A stretch of 5,233 nucleotides of DNA from RGIG3009 sp045541305 (GTDB taxonomy: Bacteria; Bacillota; Clostridia; Oscillospirales; Acutalibacteraceae). Both the position numbers and the translations under genes were made by a program. The first letter of the stretch is position 1. Each line of letters starts with the position of its first letter. Where the stretch lies: the NCBI GenBank assembly GCA_045541305.1, contig JAZQIV010000135.1, forward strand, positions 1 to 5,233, given 5' to 3'. Positions 4,105-5,233 of the stretch are shown piece after piece. The notes below the pieces were generated by a model. It ran no database searches, was not told the DNA's origin, and saw only the letters and a list, made by a program, of their open reading frames with translations.

Positions 4105-4866
4105 GTGGGTAAAATTGTTGCTGTCGTAAACCAAAAAGGCGGTGACGGAAAAACCACTACAACGGTAAACCTGACATCGGCGGTTGGCGCAATCGGAAAG
4201 CGTTGCCTGCTTGTGGATCTGGATCCGCAGGGGAACGCGACCAGCGGCGTCGGCGTGGATAAGCGGCAGGAAATGGTTTCAACATACGAATTGCTGATTG
4301 GGCAAGCGGAAGCGGGCGCGGCAGTTCGCAAAACGCCGTTTACCAACGTGGATGTGTTGCCGTCCAGCATGCAGCTGGCGGGCGCGGAAATTGAAATGGT
4401 GGAGATCGCGCGCCGTGAAAGCCGCTTGAAGGCGGTATTGGCCGAGTTGCGCGAGCAGTATGATTATATCTTCATTGATTGTCCGCCGTCGCTGGGGCTC
4501 TTAACACTTAACGCGTTGTGCGCGGCGGATACGCTGCTGGTGCCGATTCAGTGCGAATATTACGCGCTGGAGGGGTTGTCGCAGCTGATGGCGACGGTGC
4601 GGCAGGTAAAACGGCTGTATAACCCCATGCTGGAGCTGGATGGCGTGCTGCTCACCATGTATGACGGGCGCTTGAACCTCACACAGCAGGTGGTCAATGA
4701 AGTAAAGCGCTTCTTCCCGCGCAAGGTGTTCGCAACGCCTATCCCGCGCAGCGTGCGGCTGTCGGAAGCGCCAAGCTTCGGAAAACCCATCAATTATTAC
4801 GATAAAAACTCCAAAGGTGCCAAAGCATACGATGCCTTGGCGCAGGAGTTTATCTTAAAACGGTAG
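4105..4866 (+). CDS. parA: Chromosome partitioning ATPase ParA (Soj)
   Basis: This is a 253-residue protein, the same length as Bacillus subtilis Soj. In the family, ParA dimerises on ATP, binds DNA non-specifically and is stimulated by ParB to hydrolyse ATP. It drives origin segregation, and in Bacillus it also controls DnaA. Visible motifs are the deviant Walker A NQKGGDGKTTT (9-19, with signature lysine K11 and K16), VDLDPQGNATSG (37-48, Walker A'), YIFIDCPPSLGLLTLNAL (121-138, Walker B aspartate D125) and CEYYALEGLSQL (150-161). The C-terminal segment PRSVRLSEAPSFGKP is also present. R189 and R218, the positions used for DNA binding in Soj, are retained. The odd point is D14, where nearly all relatives have valine (KGGVGKT). 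parB starts ten bases after the stop, so the two genes form an operon. The start is GTG. Confidence 0.96.
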   Translation: MGKIVAVVNQKGGDGKTTTTVNLTSAVGAIGKRCLLVDLDPQGNATSGVGVDKRQEMVSTYELLIGQAEAGAAVRKTPFTNVDVLPSSMQLAGAEIEMVEIARRESRLKAVLAELREQYDYIFIDCPPSLGLLTLNALCAADTLLVPIQCEYYALEGLSQLMATVRQVKRLYNPMLELDGVLLTMYDGRLNLTQQVVNEVKRFFPRKVFATPIPRSVRLSEAPSFGKPINYYDKNSKGAKAYDALAQEFILKR

Positions 4867-4876
4867 GAGGGGTACC

Positions 4877-5233
4877 ATGGCGAGTAAAATCGGAGGATTG
4901 GGGAAAGGTCTGGACGCCTTGTTTGCGGAAAACGCGGTGGAAGAGCAGGGGAAAACCGTTGCGTTGCGGATTTCGGAGATCGAACCGAACCGCGCTCAGC
5001 CACGCAAGCAGTTTGACGAGGAGGCACTCAGCGAGCTGGCATCATCCATTTCGCAGCACGGCGTGCTGCAACCGCTGCTGGTGCGGCCCTTACCGAACGG
5101 AAGATATTTGTTGGTGGCCGGTGAACGGCGTTGGCGTGCCGCGCGGATCGCGGGGCTCACCGAAGTGCCGGTGGTCATTCGCGAAATGACGGATCAGGAG
5201 GCAGCGGAGCTGGCGCTGATCGAAAACCTGCAG
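4877..5233 (+). CDS. parB: Chromosome partitioning protein ParB (Spo0J), N-terminal 119 residues
   Basis: The frame is open to the window edge, so the central helix-turn-helix and C-terminal dimerisation domains are missing. The visible part starts with the basic stretch MASKIGGLGKGLDALF, the N-terminal region that stimulates ParA in the family. Next come IEPNRAQPRKQFDEEALSEL (35-54), HGVLQPLLVR (61-70), the CTP-binding motif GERRWRAA (82-89) and the start of the ENLQ motif (116-119). These mark a canonical CTP-dependent ParB clamp. The paralogue Noc shares this fold, but the direct linkage to parA and the GLGKGLDALF N-terminus favour ParB. ATG 4877 follows AGGAGGGG, which overlaps the parA stop codon (TAGGAGG), so the two genes are probably translationally coupled. 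ParB would load on the parS sites about 0.9-1.0 kb upstream. Confidence 0.95.
   Translation, partial: MASKIGGLGKGLDALFAENAVEEQGKTVALRISEIEPNRAQPRKQFDEEALSELASSISQHGVLQPLLVRPLPNGRYLLVAGERRWRAARIAGLTEVPVVIREMTDQEAAELALIENLQ

Noticed and set aside
1..5233. CRISPR array, insertion sequence, prophage or toxin-antitoxin genes
   Set aside because: No regularly spaced repeats, transposase, integrase or toxin-antitoxin motifs are visible on either strand.

Overview
This window looks like the origin-proximal part of a bacterial chromosome from the Firmicutes. It is most likely a moderately GC-rich member of the Clostridia, perhaps an Oscillospirales or Ruminococcaceae-type gut anaerobe. The evidence is the order mnmG-rsmG-...-parA-parB, strong Shine-Dalgarno sites, a DUF896 (YnzC-type) small protein, a DUF3048 (YerB-type) lipoprotein, and parS sites matching the Bacillus/Clostridium consensus. 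The taxon below phylum level is inference.

Layout. Positions 1-1170 (+ strand) hold a tight operon end: the 3' end of mnmG (tRNA wobble-uridine modification), rsmG (16S rRNA m7G methyltransferase, start overlapping the mnmG stop as ATGA) and a 68-residue DUF896 protein. A perfect 12-bp hairpin at 1177-1206 separates it from a converging minus-strand gene and probably ends transcription from both sides. That gene, 1218-2261 (-), encodes a DUF3048 lipoprotein with a run of ten threonines after the lipidated cysteine. A compact divergent promoter region at 2300-2360 follows, with an extended -10 promoter leftward and a full-consensus TTGACA-16-TATAAT promoter rightward. The rightward promoter drives a tRNA-Arg(CCT) gene (2420-2496, CCA encoded) with a hairpin-containing leader and a clear intrinsic terminator. 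A 398-residue major facilitator superfamily transporter follows at 2602-3798.

The 306-bp gap at 3799-4104 is AT-rich. It carries a weak terminator and three parS or parS-like sites (3879-3894, 3931-3946, 3993-4008) whose centres are 52 and 62 bp apart, close to whole helical turns. It is followed by parA (4105-4866) and the first 119 codons of parB (4877 to the window edge). ParB would load on this parS cluster and spread, and ParA (Soj) would work with it in origin segregation and replication control. So the window contains both the partition proteins and their centromere-like sites.

Most of the content is conserved housekeeping. I found no evidence for a wholly new system. The points most worth a second look are the parS triplet beside parA, an aspartate in the usual valine position of the ParA Walker A motif (KGGDGKT), the paired GCAAAAAGTGT repeats just upstream of parA, and the lipoprotein/tRNA/transporter block lying between rsmG and parAB, where Bacillus carries noc.
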